Part shown: positions 1 to 7,223 of the stretch, in pieces | Layout: each line of letters starts with the position of its first letter | Numbering within the stretch: position 1 is the first letter of the stretch | Origin: JBDTMT01 sp033764095 | GTDB lineage: Bacteria > Desulfobacterota > Binatia > HRBIN30 > CADEER01 | Direction: 5' to 3' | DNA length: 21,172 bases | Assembly: GCA_033764095.1 (NCBI GenBank) | Contig: JANRJF010000341.1 | Location: 1-21,172, forward strand | Made by a program: the position numbers and the translations under genes | The notes under the pieces: generated by a model | The model's input: only the letters and a program-made list of their open reading frames with translations | Told to the model about the DNA's origin: nothing | The model's database searches: none

Positions 1-531
1 GACGGCGCTCGGCGCCGGCCAGAGCTGGCGCGCCAGCCCTGCCATGTCGTCGGCGGCGGCGCAGGGTTGGCCGGCCAGCGCCGCCAGCCCATCGCGCACG
101 GCCGGCGATGTCGCGGCGCGCGCCAGGCACTGCCGCGGGCCGTGCCACTGCGCGATGAAGCGCTGCGCCGCGGCCGGGTCCTGCGGATCGACCAACAGCA
201 CCGGCGCCTGCGCCCCGGCGCCGAGGAGCACGAGGCTGGCCAGCGGCGCATCGTCCACGGCGACCAACCGCAACGGTAGCGCGGGGGGATCGTCTGCGTT
301 CAGGCGGCTGACGAAGCAAGGCAAGAAGCAGAAAGCGAAAGGCAAAAGGCAAAAAGAAAAAGGCAAAAGGCCAAAGGTCCGGAGGCCGCGTGATCGGCGT
401 CGGCGGCGCTCGTGGCGTGCGCATGCCCCAGGCCGCGAGTCCGGCAGTCCTACTCCGCCGACTCCACACTTTTGCCTTTTGCCTTCTCTCTTCCCCGCCG
501 CAACAGCGTCGGCCCACCTCCCATGGGTCAT
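1..531 (-). CDS. Partial hypothetical protein, 3' end outside window
   Basis: An open frame without stops runs leftward from an ATG at 531 to the window edge (177 codons). The ATG overlaps the stop of the upstream gene (ATGA, 528-531) and is preceded by a GAGGGCGG ribosome-binding-like stretch at 534-541, so translational coupling is plausible. The convincing protein-like part is encoded by about 300-1. It has a hydrophobic strand followed by APVLLVDP, then a helix, then AVRDGLAALAG and DMAGLARQLW. This order recalls one unit of the cell-wall-binding-repeat-2 fold, but the match is weak and from memory. Codons for about 490-315 read through inverted-repeat element A and give a low-complexity peptide. 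The real start may therefore lie inside or after the element (TTG 324, TTG 273 or GTG 258), or the element is an in-frame insertion. Function is unknown. Confidence 0.4.
   Translation of the reverse strand, partial: MTHGRWADAVAAGKREGKRQKCGVGGVGLPDSRPGACARHERRRRRSRGLRTFGLLPFSFCLLPFAFCFLPCFVSRLNADDPPALPLRLVAVDDAPLASLVLLGAGAQAPVLLVDPQDPAAAQRFIAQWHGPRQCLARAATSPAVRDGLAALAGQPCAAADDMAGLARQLWPAPSAV
315..493. repeat. Tandem-armed inverted repeat, element A
   Basis: The left arm (about 315-376) is built from degenerate GGCAAAA units. The right arm (470-493) is the inverted counterpart, TTTTGCC units. The best exact pairing is 14 bp: GGCAAAAGGCAAAA at 341-354 against 470-483. A GC-rich spacer of roughly 95 nt separates the arms. 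The A/T-rich arms contrast sharply with the surrounding GC-rich coding DNA. The architecture matches elements B, D, E, F and G in this window although the arm sequence differs. Confidence 0.75.
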
Positions 532-1412
532 GATCCGCCCTCGCGAGCCGTCGCCTGCACGGCGTAGGTGACGGTCGCCGTGTCCTCGGCCTGCAGGACG
601 CGTTGGCCGTCGCGCGCCAGCGCGATCCAGCCGCGCGGCGGGCGGCCGACCCAGCCGGACGAGGCGCTCATCGGCCACCAGGCGTTCTGCGCCCACGCCT
701 CGGTCCAGAAGGCGCGCTTGCGGGATGTCTTGCTGCGCAGATCGACGCCCTCGACGAAGCGGGCGGGAATGCGGGCGCAGCGCAGAAACGTGGTGAAGGC
801 GCGCTCGATGCCGATGCGCTTGCCGCGTCCGCTGCGGATGACGTCGAGGGTGAGCGTCTTGCCGTCCTTGGCCCACGGCAGCCGTTCGCGCGTCACCTGC
901 ATGATGCTGCGCACCAGGTCGGGCGGGCCGGGCGCGTCGAGCAGCGGGCTGACGTTGGTCTCCAGGAAGTCGCGCACCAGGATCGAGCGCGACTGGAACA
1001 ACGGGCTCGGGGTGAGAAAGGGCAACAGGTCGGGCGGCGGCGCCTCCAGTGGCGTGATCGGCGGCATCGTCGCGTTCGCGCGGAGCTGTTCGACCGCGTA
1101 GCTGACCGCGACGCGGCGTGCCCCCTTCAGCTTGCCGCGCAACAGCACGTGCGGGTCGGGTCCGTCCGTCACCACCTCGGCCTTGAGCCCGCGCGTCGCG
1201 ACGTGCACCTCGCCGAGTCGCTGGCGCGCGTCGGTCGGCGGCAGCGCGAGGCGAATCGACACCGCGCCGCCGTTGGTCGGCGCGACGCGCAGCGCGACGG
1301 TCACGTCCCATGCCGTCGGCGCGGCGGCGTCGGCGCGCGCGGCGGCGATCAGCAGCGCGGCCGCTAGGGCGGCGGTGCGTGCGGTCGCAGGCGGAATGGC
1401 CACGGATTTCAC
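528..1412 (-). CDS. Secreted transglutaminase-fold protein lacking the catalytic triad
   Basis: The 294-residue product starts with a signal peptide: a hydrophobic Ala/Leu stretch at residues 13-29 and likely cleavage near ADA/AP. A beta-rich region (35-115) is followed by a transglutaminase-like core (165-270) recognisable from GKRIGIERAFTTFLR, then IPARFVEG, then AFWTEAWAQNAWWPM. In active members a Cys lies at the start of the first helix and a His precedes the W-x-E strand. Here those places appear to hold Arg/Ile and Phe, so the domain is probably non-catalytic. It is the third gene of an operon with an ATP-grasp ligase and a 7-TM protein that also carries a dead transglutaminase domain. 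The listed start is GTG 1412; GTG 1403 is the alternative. Both lie inside repeat arm B, and an in-frame TAA just upstream excludes earlier starts. Fold assignment is moderately sure, the role unknown. Confidence 0.7.
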   Translation of the reverse strand: MKSVAIPPATARTAALAAALLIAAARADAAAPTAWDVTVALRVAPTNGGAVSIRLALPPTDARQRLGEVHVATRGLKAEVVTDGPDPHVLLRGKLKGARRVAVSYAVEQLRANATMPPITPLEAPPPDLLPFLTPSPLFQSRSILVRDFLETNVSPLLDAPGPPDLVRSIMQVTRERLPWAKDGKTLTLDVIRSGRGKRIGIERAFTTFLRCARIPARFVEGVDLRSKTSRKRAFWTEAWAQNAWWPMSASSGWVGRPPRGWIALARDGQRVLQAEDTATVTYAVQATAREGGS

Positions 1413-1540
1413 GGATTAGAACGGATGCACGTCGGCCCGCTTCGAGGCGTCACCGGGGAGCATACCCGTGCCGTCTTGAAGTCGGAATGAGCTGCACCTG
1501 TTGTCCAAGATCACTCCGTGAAATCCGTGTAATCCGTGGC
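1399..1540. repeat. Tandem-armed inverted repeat, element B
   Basis: The left arm at 1399-1427 reads as degenerate CACGGATT units and the right arm at 1513-1540 is its inverse. The outer 19 bp pair with one mismatch (1399-1417 with 1522-1540). The spacer is about 85 nt. The element occupies most of the 172-bp gap between the ATP-grasp gene and the downstream transglutaminase-fold gene. The left arm overlaps the first codons of that downstream gene. Confidence 0.85.
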
Positions 1541-1584
1541 TTCATCGCGTGCGAGAGGTGCCGCGGCTGGAGACAAGAGAAGAT

Positions 1585-2535
1585 TCAGAAGATATCCCGC
1601 GCCGCCGCCATGCGATCCTGCCAGGTGGCGAGCGCCGCGGCCGGCAGGGTCTCGGCGCGGCGCAGGCGCGGCAGCAGGCCCTGGTTGTTGGCGATCTGGA
1701 TGGCGAGGCCGGGGCGGGCGTTGAGCTCCAGCAGCAGCGGCCCGTGCGCCGCGTCGACGACGACGTCGACGCCGAGGTAGCCGAGCCCGCTCATCTCGGC
1801 GGCGCGGGTCGCCAGGCTGAGCACCTCGTCCCACTGCGGCACCTGGAAGCCGACGATCGGCGCCTGCGTGTCGACGTGGTGGGTGACGCTCTGGTTGTGG
1901 ATCGCGGCGTGCGTGGCGCGGCCGTCGCGGATGGCGATGCCGGCGCCGATGGCGCCCTGGTGGAGGTTGGCGCGGCCGTCCGATTCCGCGGTCGGCAGGC
2001 GGCACATCGCCATCACCGGCACGCCGCGGTAGACGACGACGCGGATGTCGGGGATGCCGAAGCGGGTGAGGTCGTGCAGGGCGGGATGGAGGATGACGCG
2101 CGCCTCGATCAGGCAGGTGTCGGCGTCGCCGCGCAGCGAGAAGACGCCGGAGATGGTGTTCGAGACGTGCTGGCGCAGCGCCAGCGGCGTCAGCAGCGTG
2201 CCGCTGCTCTTGCGGAAGCGCCCGTCCGCCTCGACCTGGGTGACGACGACGATGCCGTTGCCCTGCGCGCCGTGCGCCGGCTTGAGCACGAACTGATCGC
2301 GGCCCTCGAGCAGTCGGGGCAGGTCGCGCAGTTGGTGTTGATAGGCGATGACGCCGAGCAGGCCCGGGGTAGGGATGCCGGCGGCCTCGGCGAGGCGCTT
2401 GGTGATCAGCTTGTCGTCGACGCGCGGGTAGTGCTTGCGCGGGTTGAGCGGCAGCACGAAGGCGCCGTTGCGCTGGTTGATGCCGAGCACGCCGCGTTCG
2501 CGCAGCGCCCGGGCGCGGGCAAAGAGGCGCCGCAT
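1585..2535 (-). CDS. RimK-like ATP-grasp (alpha-L-glutamate ligase-like) enzyme
   Basis: The 316-residue product has the ATP-grasp order. DDKLITKRLAEAAGIPTP (40-57) is the start of the ATP-binding lobe and FVLKPAHGAQGNGI (82-95) contains the probable nucleotide-contacting Lys85. Next come LIEARV (Glu144), DIRVVVYRG (163-171) and the metal-binding LLLELNARPGLAIQIAN (267-283, Glu270 and Asn272). This is the pattern of the alpha-L-glutamate ligase-like family that travels with inactive-transglutaminase/7-TM proteins. Enzymes of this superfamily join an amino group to an acylphosphate made with ATP; the substrate here is unknown. The ATG follows the stop of the upstream 7-TM gene after one base (TGAGATG), so the two are tightly coupled. 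No signal peptide, hence cytoplasmic. The usual partner protease of such clusters is not visible in the window. Confidence 0.88.
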   Translation of the reverse strand: MRRLFARARALRERGVLGINQRNGAFVLPLNPRKHYPRVDDKLITKRLAEAAGIPTPGLLGVIAYQHQLRDLPRLLEGRDQFVLKPAHGAQGNGIVVVTQVEADGRFRKSSGTLLTPLALRQHVSNTISGVFSLRGDADTCLIEARVILHPALHDLTRFGIPDIRVVVYRGVPVMAMCRLPTAESDGRANLHQGAIGAGIAIRDGRATHAAIHNQSVTHHVDTQAPIVGFQVPQWDEVLSLATRAAEMSGLGYLGVDVVVDAAHGPLLLELNARPGLAIQIANNQGLLPRLRRAETLPAAALATWQDRMAAARDIF

Positions 2536-2536
2536 C

Positions 2537-4117
2537 TCAGCCGCCGTCCGGCTTCGGCGCGTCGGCCAGCTCGCGGAAGCGGATCAGCTCGACCAGCCGG
2601 TAGCCGGTGTAGCGGCCGACCGCGACCAGCAGCCCGAGGATCACCAGCAACAGCTCCGGGTAGACCAGGAACAGCGTCTGCAGGTTCACCGCGTGCAGCA
2701 CGCCGTAGGTGAGATAGATCGAGGCCAGCGTCGCGCCGATGCGCCGCACCGTGTTCATCAGCCCTTCCTCTTCGAGGCCGACGCTGATGCGCTCGACGAT
2801 CATCGTCATGATGACGAACGGGAAGGCGCCGACCCCGCCGGTCGGCATGCCGAGCTTGTCGCCGATGATGAACAGGGCGACCATCAGCAGGATGACCAGC
2901 GTCAGGATGAAGGCGATGCGCGCCGCCAGCAGCAGGTAGAGGCGCTGGATCCACAGCCGCGAAATGAGCGCGAAGCCGATCAGCGTCAGCAGGAAGAGCG
3001 TGCCCCAGGCCAGCCCGGTGCCGGTGAAGGCGAGCGCGATCAGCACCGGCATGAACATGCCGAAGGTGCGCAGGCCGACGACGTTGCGCAGCACGCACAT
3101 CGCCAGCGCGCCGAGCGGCACCAGGAGCAGGATGCGCAGCACCTGCTGCTGCTGCACCGGCAGGAAGAGCAGCGACAGGCGGTCGAGCCAGTGCTGCGAG
3201 TCGGCGCGGCGCCGGCGCGCCAGCTCGGCGTAGGTCTCGAGCTCCGACTGCACGTCGAAGCGGGTGGTCAGGCCGCTGACGCTCGACGCCTTGATCGGCT
3301 CGTTGCCGTCGCTCGGGCCGAGCGAGAGGCGATCGGGCGGCAGCAGGCCGGCGCGCCGCTCGACGGCGTCGAACGGCACCCAGCCGCCGTCCAGGTAGAC
3401 CTCGTTCCAGTAACTGAACTCCTCGCTGCGCCCGTCGCGCAGCGCGATGCCGCTCAGCACCCGGCAGGGCAGTCCGTTGGCGCGTGCCAGCGCGCAGAAC
3501 AGCCGGGCGCGTCCGCGCGGCGTGCCGCGCCCCTCCTTGATCACCAGCAGCGCGTCCATCGGCGCGGCGCCGCGCGCGGCGCCAATCTCCTTGGCGACGA
3601 AGTCGTAGATGGCGAAGGCGAGCGCGGTCTTGTCCTTGCCGCTCAGCGCCAGCTCCCGGCTCAGCTCGGTGACCGCCGGATCACCGGGCGGGATCGCCGG
3701 CGAGGCCTCCAGGTAGTCGTCGACCGAGCTCGGGTACTTGCCGCCCGGATCGGCCGGCAGGTCGGCCCGCCCGTAGGCCTCGGCCTCGATGGTCACCTGG
3801 TAGGAGAGGCTGGTCGAGCCGTCGAGCCGGCCGCTCCACTTGCCGCGCCGGTCGCCGTTCGCCTCGTTGATGCTGAAGCGCATCAGGTCCGACTGCACCT
3901 CTTCGCTGACGATGCGCTGGTAGCCGGAGGAGCGCGGCAGCGGGATGTCGATCACCGCGCGGCTGCCGTCGCCGGCGGCGGCGACGACGATGTCGACGCG
4001 CCAAGTGCCGGGCGCCTCCGCCGTACTGAGCGGATAGCCGAGGACCAGCACCTTGTAGAGGAAGAGGGCGACGCCCGCGGCGATCAGCGCGCCGCTCACC
4101 GCGATCCATTCACGCAT
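2537..4117 (-). CDS. Inactive transglutaminase domain fused to a 7-TM region
   Basis: The 526-residue product has an N-terminal membrane anchor (about 5-26), an extracytoplasmic beta-rich region (30-150), a transglutaminase-like core (155-255), and then about seven hydrophobic helices between residues 325 and 510. In the core, GRGTPRGRARLF takes the place of the catalytic-Cys segment and SYWNEVYLDGGWVPFDA shows Tyr in place of His while Asp250 remains. The domain therefore looks catalytically dead. This matches the known family of inactive transglutaminase fused to 7 TM helices, which is genomically linked to RimK-like ATP-grasp proteins; here that gene follows after one base. It is the first gene of the minus-strand operon, diverging from the XRE gene at 4341 across 223 bp. 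No clear Shine-Dalgarno precedes ATG 4117. A role in sensing or exporting a peptide or amino-acid conjugate is inference only. Confidence 0.9.
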   Translation of the reverse strand: MREWIAVSGALIAAGVALFLYKVLVLGYPLSTAEAPGTWRVDIVVAAAGDGSRAVIDIPLPRSSGYQRIVSEEVQSDLMRFSINEANGDRRGKWSGRLDGSTSLSYQVTIEAEAYGRADLPADPGGKYPSSVDDYLEASPAIPPGDPAVTELSRELALSGKDKTALAFAIYDFVAKEIGAARGAAPMDALLVIKEGRGTPRGRARLFCALARANGLPCRVLSGIALRDGRSEEFSYWNEVYLDGGWVPFDAVERRAGLLPPDRLSLGPSDGNEPIKASSVSGLTTRFDVQSELETYAELARRRRADSQHWLDRLSLLFLPVQQQQVLRILLLVPLGALAMCVLRNVVGLRTFGMFMPVLIALAFTGTGLAWGTLFLLTLIGFALISRLWIQRLYLLLAARIAFILTLVILLMVALFIIGDKLGMPTGGVGAFPFVIMTMIVERISVGLEEEGLMNTVRRIGATLASIYLTYGVLHAVNLQTLFLVYPELLLVILGLLVAVGRYTGYRLVELIRFRELADAPKPDGG

Positions 4118-4252
4118 CGGTCAGCGACGAGCCAGGCTGCTTTCCTACCACGCGCTGCGCGTCGCGGCCAAGGCGCTCGGCGAGGCGCGCATGAAGCTCA
4201 CACGGCAGATGCGCATTGCTTTCGTAACGCTCGGATCTGGCGGCTCTTTGAC

Positions 4253-4266
4253 GATCGCACGCGATC
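4253..4266. promoter_or_regulatory. Candidate operator: perfect GATCGC inverted repeat
   Basis: GATCGC-AC-GCGATC is a perfect 6-2-6 dyad in the 223-bp gap between divergent genes, 75 bp before the XRE start. It overlaps a TTGACG sequence (4248-4253) that could be a -35 box, though no good -10 follows at the usual distance. Autoregulation by the XRE protein is a guess based on position. Confidence 0.25.
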
Positions 4267-4340
4267 AGCGGCAGGGCGCCGCAGCACGGCGATGGGCACA
4301 TCGATTGCTGCCGTCGTCGCCTTCAGGAAGGAGCGCGGCG

Positions 4341-4565
4341 ATGCGACTGACGGCGGTGAAGCAGCACCGGTTCGAACGCGGCGTGCTGCAGGTCGTACTG
4401 GCGCGTCGCGCCGCCATCGCGTGGGGACGCCTCTCGGCGATCGAGAACGGCGCCGCGCCCGACCCCGATGAGCTGACGCGCATCGCGGCGGCGCTCCAGG
4501 TTCCAGTCGAAAAGTTGCTCGATCCGGTGTTTGCAGCGCCTCGCACCCAGCTGCTGACCGCCTGA
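4341..4565 (+). CDS. Small XRE/Cro-type helix-turn-helix regulator
   Basis: The 74-residue product is essentially one HTH domain. The first helix is around RFERGVLQVVLARRA, the recognition region is AIAWGRLSAIENGAAPDPDEL, and the closing helices are LTRIAAALQVPVEKLLDPVF. The S-x-I-E-x-G and A-x-L-x-V-x-x-x-x-L-L signatures are typical of the Cro/C1 family. ATG 4341 is chosen because AGGAAGGAG (4325-4333) lies just upstream. An in-frame ATG at 4191 would add 50 residues with no domain character. The helix-1 segment deviates from the usual Q-x-x-L-A-x-x pattern (QVVLARRA), which is tolerable. It diverges from the ATP-grasp/7-TM operon and may regulate it. It is convergent with the sugar dehydrogenase gene, with a shared hairpin between them. 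Confidence 0.75.
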   Translation: MRLTAVKQHRFERGVLQVVLARRAAIAWGRLSAIENGAAPDPDELTRIAAALQVPVEKLLDPVFAAPRTQLLTA

Positions 4566-4580
4566 CGGGCAGGCGCGCCG

Positions 4581-4617
4581 CCCCGGCGCCGGTGGTGGGG
4601 AACCACCGGCGTCGGGG
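4581..4617. terminator. Strong GC hairpin between convergent genes
   Basis: A 16-bp stem (4581-4596 with 4602-4617, one G-T wobble) closes a 5-nt loop. It lies 15 bp after the XRE stop and 10 bp before the stop of the convergent dehydrogenase gene. There is no T-tract on either strand, so it would be a bidirectional hairpin terminator of the non-canonical, GC-genome kind. Confidence 0.6.
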
Positions 4618-4627
4618 GGCGTCGACC

Positions 4628-6319
4628 TCAGTACGGGTTCGGGTACTTCGCCTTGATGCTCACATCGGGCGGGTTGTGATTGATGAAGATGCTCGGGTAG
4701 GGCGCTTCCCAGCACTGGCTGCCGTCGCTGCGCAGCAGCTGCGCGGTGAAGGTCGTCGGGGTGATCGACAGGATATCCAGCAGCGCCTCGAGATCGAGGT
4801 TCGCGCCCTTGCCCTTGAGGATGATCTTCGACTTGCCATCGGGGCCGCTCTTGAGCAGCAGCTTCGATGCGCCATCGGCATTCGGCGCGCTGGTGAACTT
4901 GTAGCCGGTCCCGGCGGGCTTCCAGCCGGTGACGGCGGGAATGCCGACCTCGACATCGAAGGCCGCGGTGCCGGCATAGATGCAGAAAGTGTATGCGGTG
5001 CTGGCGGTCGGATCGCCGAAGTCGGCGATGTCCACGGTCGGACCCTTGAGCCATTTCCAGAGCAGCTTGTTCTTGCTGGTGTCGCCGGGATGGTCGAGCA
5101 GCAGCTTGGATTTGCCGGCCGCGGCACAGCCGGTGGCCGGCGTCGGCGGGCAGCCGGCCGGCGGGGCGCTGCTGCCGATCTGATAGATCGTTCCGCCGTC
5201 ACTGGCGACGAACAGCTCGCCGGCGGCGTTCTCGCCGAACGCGGTCGGATTCAGCCCGCCCACCGGCGTGCCGAACGACTCGTTGTTCCACGTGGTGCCG
5301 TTGTCCGGTGTGGTCAGCCCCCAGATCTCGTTCGAGCAGTAGTCGCTGTAGAGGTAGGTGCCGACCAGCGCCGGCGCGGCGCTGCCGCGGTAGACGTAGC
5401 CGCCGGTGATCGAGCAGCCGTCGGCGTGCGTGTACTCGTGCACCGGGAAGGTGAAGGCGCTCATCGGCGTGCAGGTCGCGGTGGTCGAGCAGCCGCTGAT
5501 CGACGCCGGCGAGCTGCCCTCGAAGCAGTCCCAGCCGTAGTTCTGTCCCCCCGCATCGCCGGCCGGGCGGAAGTCGATCTCCTCGATCTGCCCCTGGCCG
5601 ACGTCGCCGATGTAGAGGTTGCCGTTGGCGCGGTCGAAGCTGAAGCGCCACGGGTTGCGCAGGCCGAGCGCCCAGATCTCGTCGGCGATGCCGTCCGGCC
5701 CGGCGAACGGGTTCGACGGTGGGATGGCGTACGGTGCGCCGCCGTCGATGTCGATGCGCAGCAGCTTGCCGAGCAGCGCGTTGGGATCCTGGCCGTTGTC
5801 GTCCGGATCGCAGCCCGAGCCGCCGTCGCCGGTGCTGATGTAGAGGTAGCCGTCGGGGCCGAACTGCAGGCCGCCGCCGTTGTGGTTGCTGTTGGTCGGG
5901 TGCGGGATGCCGAGAATCGGCGTCGCGCTGCCGCTGTCGGCGACGTCGGGATTGCCGCTGACGTGGTAGCGCACCACCTGAATGTTGCCGGCGGTGTTGA
6001 CGTAGTACACGAAGAAGAAGCCGTTGCTGGCGTAGCTCGGATGGAAGGCGAGCCCGAGCAGGCCCTCTTCGTTGCCGCCGGCGACCAGCGTGTGCACGTC
6101 GAGGAACGGCGTCGGCTCGACCGTGCCGTTGGCGCGGACGATGCGGATGTAGCCGGACTTCTCGATGACGAAGAGGCGCGCGTCGCCGGCGTGCTTGATC
6201 TCCACCGGCCGCGTGAAGCCGCTGGCGAAGGGCGTCAGCGTGAGCTGCGCCGCGGCTGGCGCGGCGAGCAGGGCGGCGAGGCCGAGCGCCTCGCCGATGC
6301 GACGAACCGAATGTCTCAT
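4628..6319 (-). CDS. Secreted PQQ-dependent sugar dehydrogenase (GSDH family) with C-terminal module
   Basis: The 563-residue product has a signal peptide (1-24, AAPAAA/QL). A six-bladed glucose/sorbosone dehydrogenase propeller (about 26-382) follows, with family hallmarks GLLGLAFHPSYASNG (87-100), NHNGGGLQFGPDGYLYISTGDGG (145-167, with His146 the likely PQQ-side catalytic base), GKLLRIDIDGG and EIWALGLRNPWRFSFD (214-229). Family members oxidise aldoses or related polyols in the periplasm, many using PQQ. Residues 400-563 form a separate module with KSKLLL, LLWKWLKG, CIYAG, KIILKGKGANLDL and CWEAPYP motifs. I recall similar tails on secreted proteins of uncultured delta-like bacteria; their function is unknown. 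Extra Cys pairs (Cys170, 265, 277, 283, 302, 328) suggest disulfides. A GGGGGG stretch precedes ATG 6319. No PQQ biosynthesis genes are visible here. Confidence 0.88.
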   Translation of the reverse strand: MRHSVRRIGEALGLAALLAAPAAAQLTLTPFASGFTRPVEIKHAGDARLFVIEKSGYIRIVRANGTVEPTPFLDVHTLVAGGNEEGLLGLAFHPSYASNGFFFVYYVNTAGNIQVVRYHVSGNPDVADSGSATPILGIPHPTNSNHNGGGLQFGPDGYLYISTGDGGSGCDPDDNGQDPNALLGKLLRIDIDGGAPYAIPPSNPFAGPDGIADEIWALGLRNPWRFSFDRANGNLYIGDVGQGQIEEIDFRPAGDAGGQNYGWDCFEGSSPASISGCSTTATCTPMSAFTFPVHEYTHADGCSITGGYVYRGSAAPALVGTYLYSDYCSNEIWGLTTPDNGTTWNNESFGTPVGGLNPTAFGENAAGELFVASDGGTIYQIGSSAPPAGCPPTPATGCAAAGKSKLLLDHPGDTSKNKLLWKWLKGPTVDIADFGDPTASTAYTFCIYAGTAAFDVEVGIPAVTGWKPAGTGYKFTSAPNADGASKLLLKSGPDGKSKIILKGKGANLDLEALLDILSITPTTFTAQLLRSDGSQCWEAPYPSIFINHNPPDVSIKAKYPNPY

Positions 6320-6413
6320 GTGTCCCCCCGGACTGATTGGAGTGAGCCCCCGGGTCGGTGGCGACCCGATCGTCCCATACCACGTCGGCAGCGCCAGCCC
6401 GTGAGGATTTTTT

Positions 6414-6436
6414 CACCCGCGGCGTGCGCGCGGGTG
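6414..6436 (-). terminator. Hairpin after the LolA-like gene
   Basis: CACCCGCG (6414-6421) and CGCGGGTG (6429-6436) form a perfect 8-bp stem with a 7-nt loop, 22 bp beyond the stop of the LolA-like gene. In the minus direction it is followed by an A-run, not a U-run, so intrinsic termination is uncertain. A second 7-bp hairpin (CGGGTCG/CGACCCG) is at 6351-6368 in the same 139-bp gap. Confidence 0.3.
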
Positions 6437-6458
6437 CCAGGCGCGCGCCCGTGCCCGG

Positions 6459-7223
6459 TCAGCGCAACAGGTACTTCGGCGTGAACATCATGTCGGGCAG
6501 CTCGGAGTTGTACTTCACGTCGCTGACGTCGAGGCGCGACTTGCGGTTCGCCTTGAGGTCGCGCATCTCCTGCCCGCTCAGCGTCCAGATGCCGTCGATC
6601 TGCTCGATCTTGTCGATCGTCCAGACCTTCACCTTCTCGCCGTTCTTGTCGAAGAACTCGCGTCGCAGGATGAGCTTGTCCTTCGGGTCGAGCGCCAGCA
6701 CGGTCTTGCCGTACACCGAGGTGGCCGGGTCCTTCGGCGTCATCTCGACCAGCGTCACGCTGCGCCCGTCGAGCACGTCCTTGCCGACGTACTTGTAGGT
6801 GAAGTCGTCGATCTGCGGCAGCACCAGGTCGGAGACGTAGAACGTCGAGCCGAGGAACGGCTGCGTGCGGACGCCCTCCTGCACGCGCACCGCCTGCCGG
6901 CTCGCCTTCACCTTGATGTACTGCTCGTGCTCGCCGTTGGGCCGCTCGAGGAACAGGAAGCGGATGCCCTCCAACTCGTCCGGCGCGACGACTTCCAGAT
7001 AACTGCCGTGCGCGCCGTCGACGTACTTCCGGCTCATCTGGATCTCGCGCGGCGCGAAGGCGTCCGACGACAGGGTGAGCTTGGAGACGAAGCTGTTCTT
7101 GGGGATCGCCTCGAGCACCGCCGCGACCAATTCACGCGGCTCGCCCTCCTGCGCGCCCGCGCTGGCCGCCAAGCCGATCAACCCGATGCACGCCAGCCCA
7201 AATCCGATCCGTCTCGTACGCAT
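6459..7223 (-). CDS. Outer membrane lipoprotein-sorting (LolA-like) family protein
   Basis: The 254-residue product has a signal peptide (about 1-24, ASAGA/QE). An all-beta body follows: ELVAAVLEAIPKNSF, then repeated amphipathic strands (KLTLSSD, SYLEVVAPDELEGIRFLFLE, FLGSTFYVSDLVLP, YKYVGKDVLDGRSVTLVEMTPKD, VLALDPKDKLILRREFFDKNGEKVKVW, ending MMFTPKYLLR). This is the pattern of the LolA-fold 'outer membrane lipoprotein-sorting protein' family, distinct from classical LolA and usually next to RND/MMPL exporters; no such exporter is in this window. It is presumably periplasmic and may bind a lipid or lipoprotein acyl chain. AGGAGG (complement of 7229-7234) sits 5 nt before ATG 7223, supporting the start. 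It is co-directional with the sugar dehydrogenase but separated by 139 bp with hairpins, so probably a separate transcript. Confidence 0.82.
   Translation of the reverse strand: MRTRRIGFGLACIGLIGLAASAGAQEGEPRELVAAVLEAIPKNSFVSKLTLSSDAFAPREIQMSRKYVDGAHGSYLEVVAPDELEGIRFLFLERPNGEHEQYIKVKASRQAVRVQEGVRTQPFLGSTFYVSDLVLPQIDDFTYKYVGKDVLDGRSVTLVEMTPKDPATSVYGKTVLALDPKDKLILRREFFDKNGEKVKVWTIDKIEQIDGIWTLSGQEMRDLKANRKSRLDVSDVKYNSELPDMMFTPKYLLR

Noticed and set aside
4191..4340. Extended N-terminus of the XRE regulator from ATG 4191
   Set aside because: There is no domain character in the added 50 residues, and ATG 4341 has a strong AGGAAGGAG site.
2435..4471. Plus-strand open frame of 678 codons over the ATP-grasp/7-TM genes
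   Set aside because: Its product is Gln/Arg/Asp-rich without domains; the minus-strand frames match known families and are tightly coupled.
4592..6484. Plus-strand open frame of 630 codons opposite the sugar dehydrogenase
   Set aside because: It is a shadow frame; the minus strand encodes a clear GSDH propeller with signal peptide.
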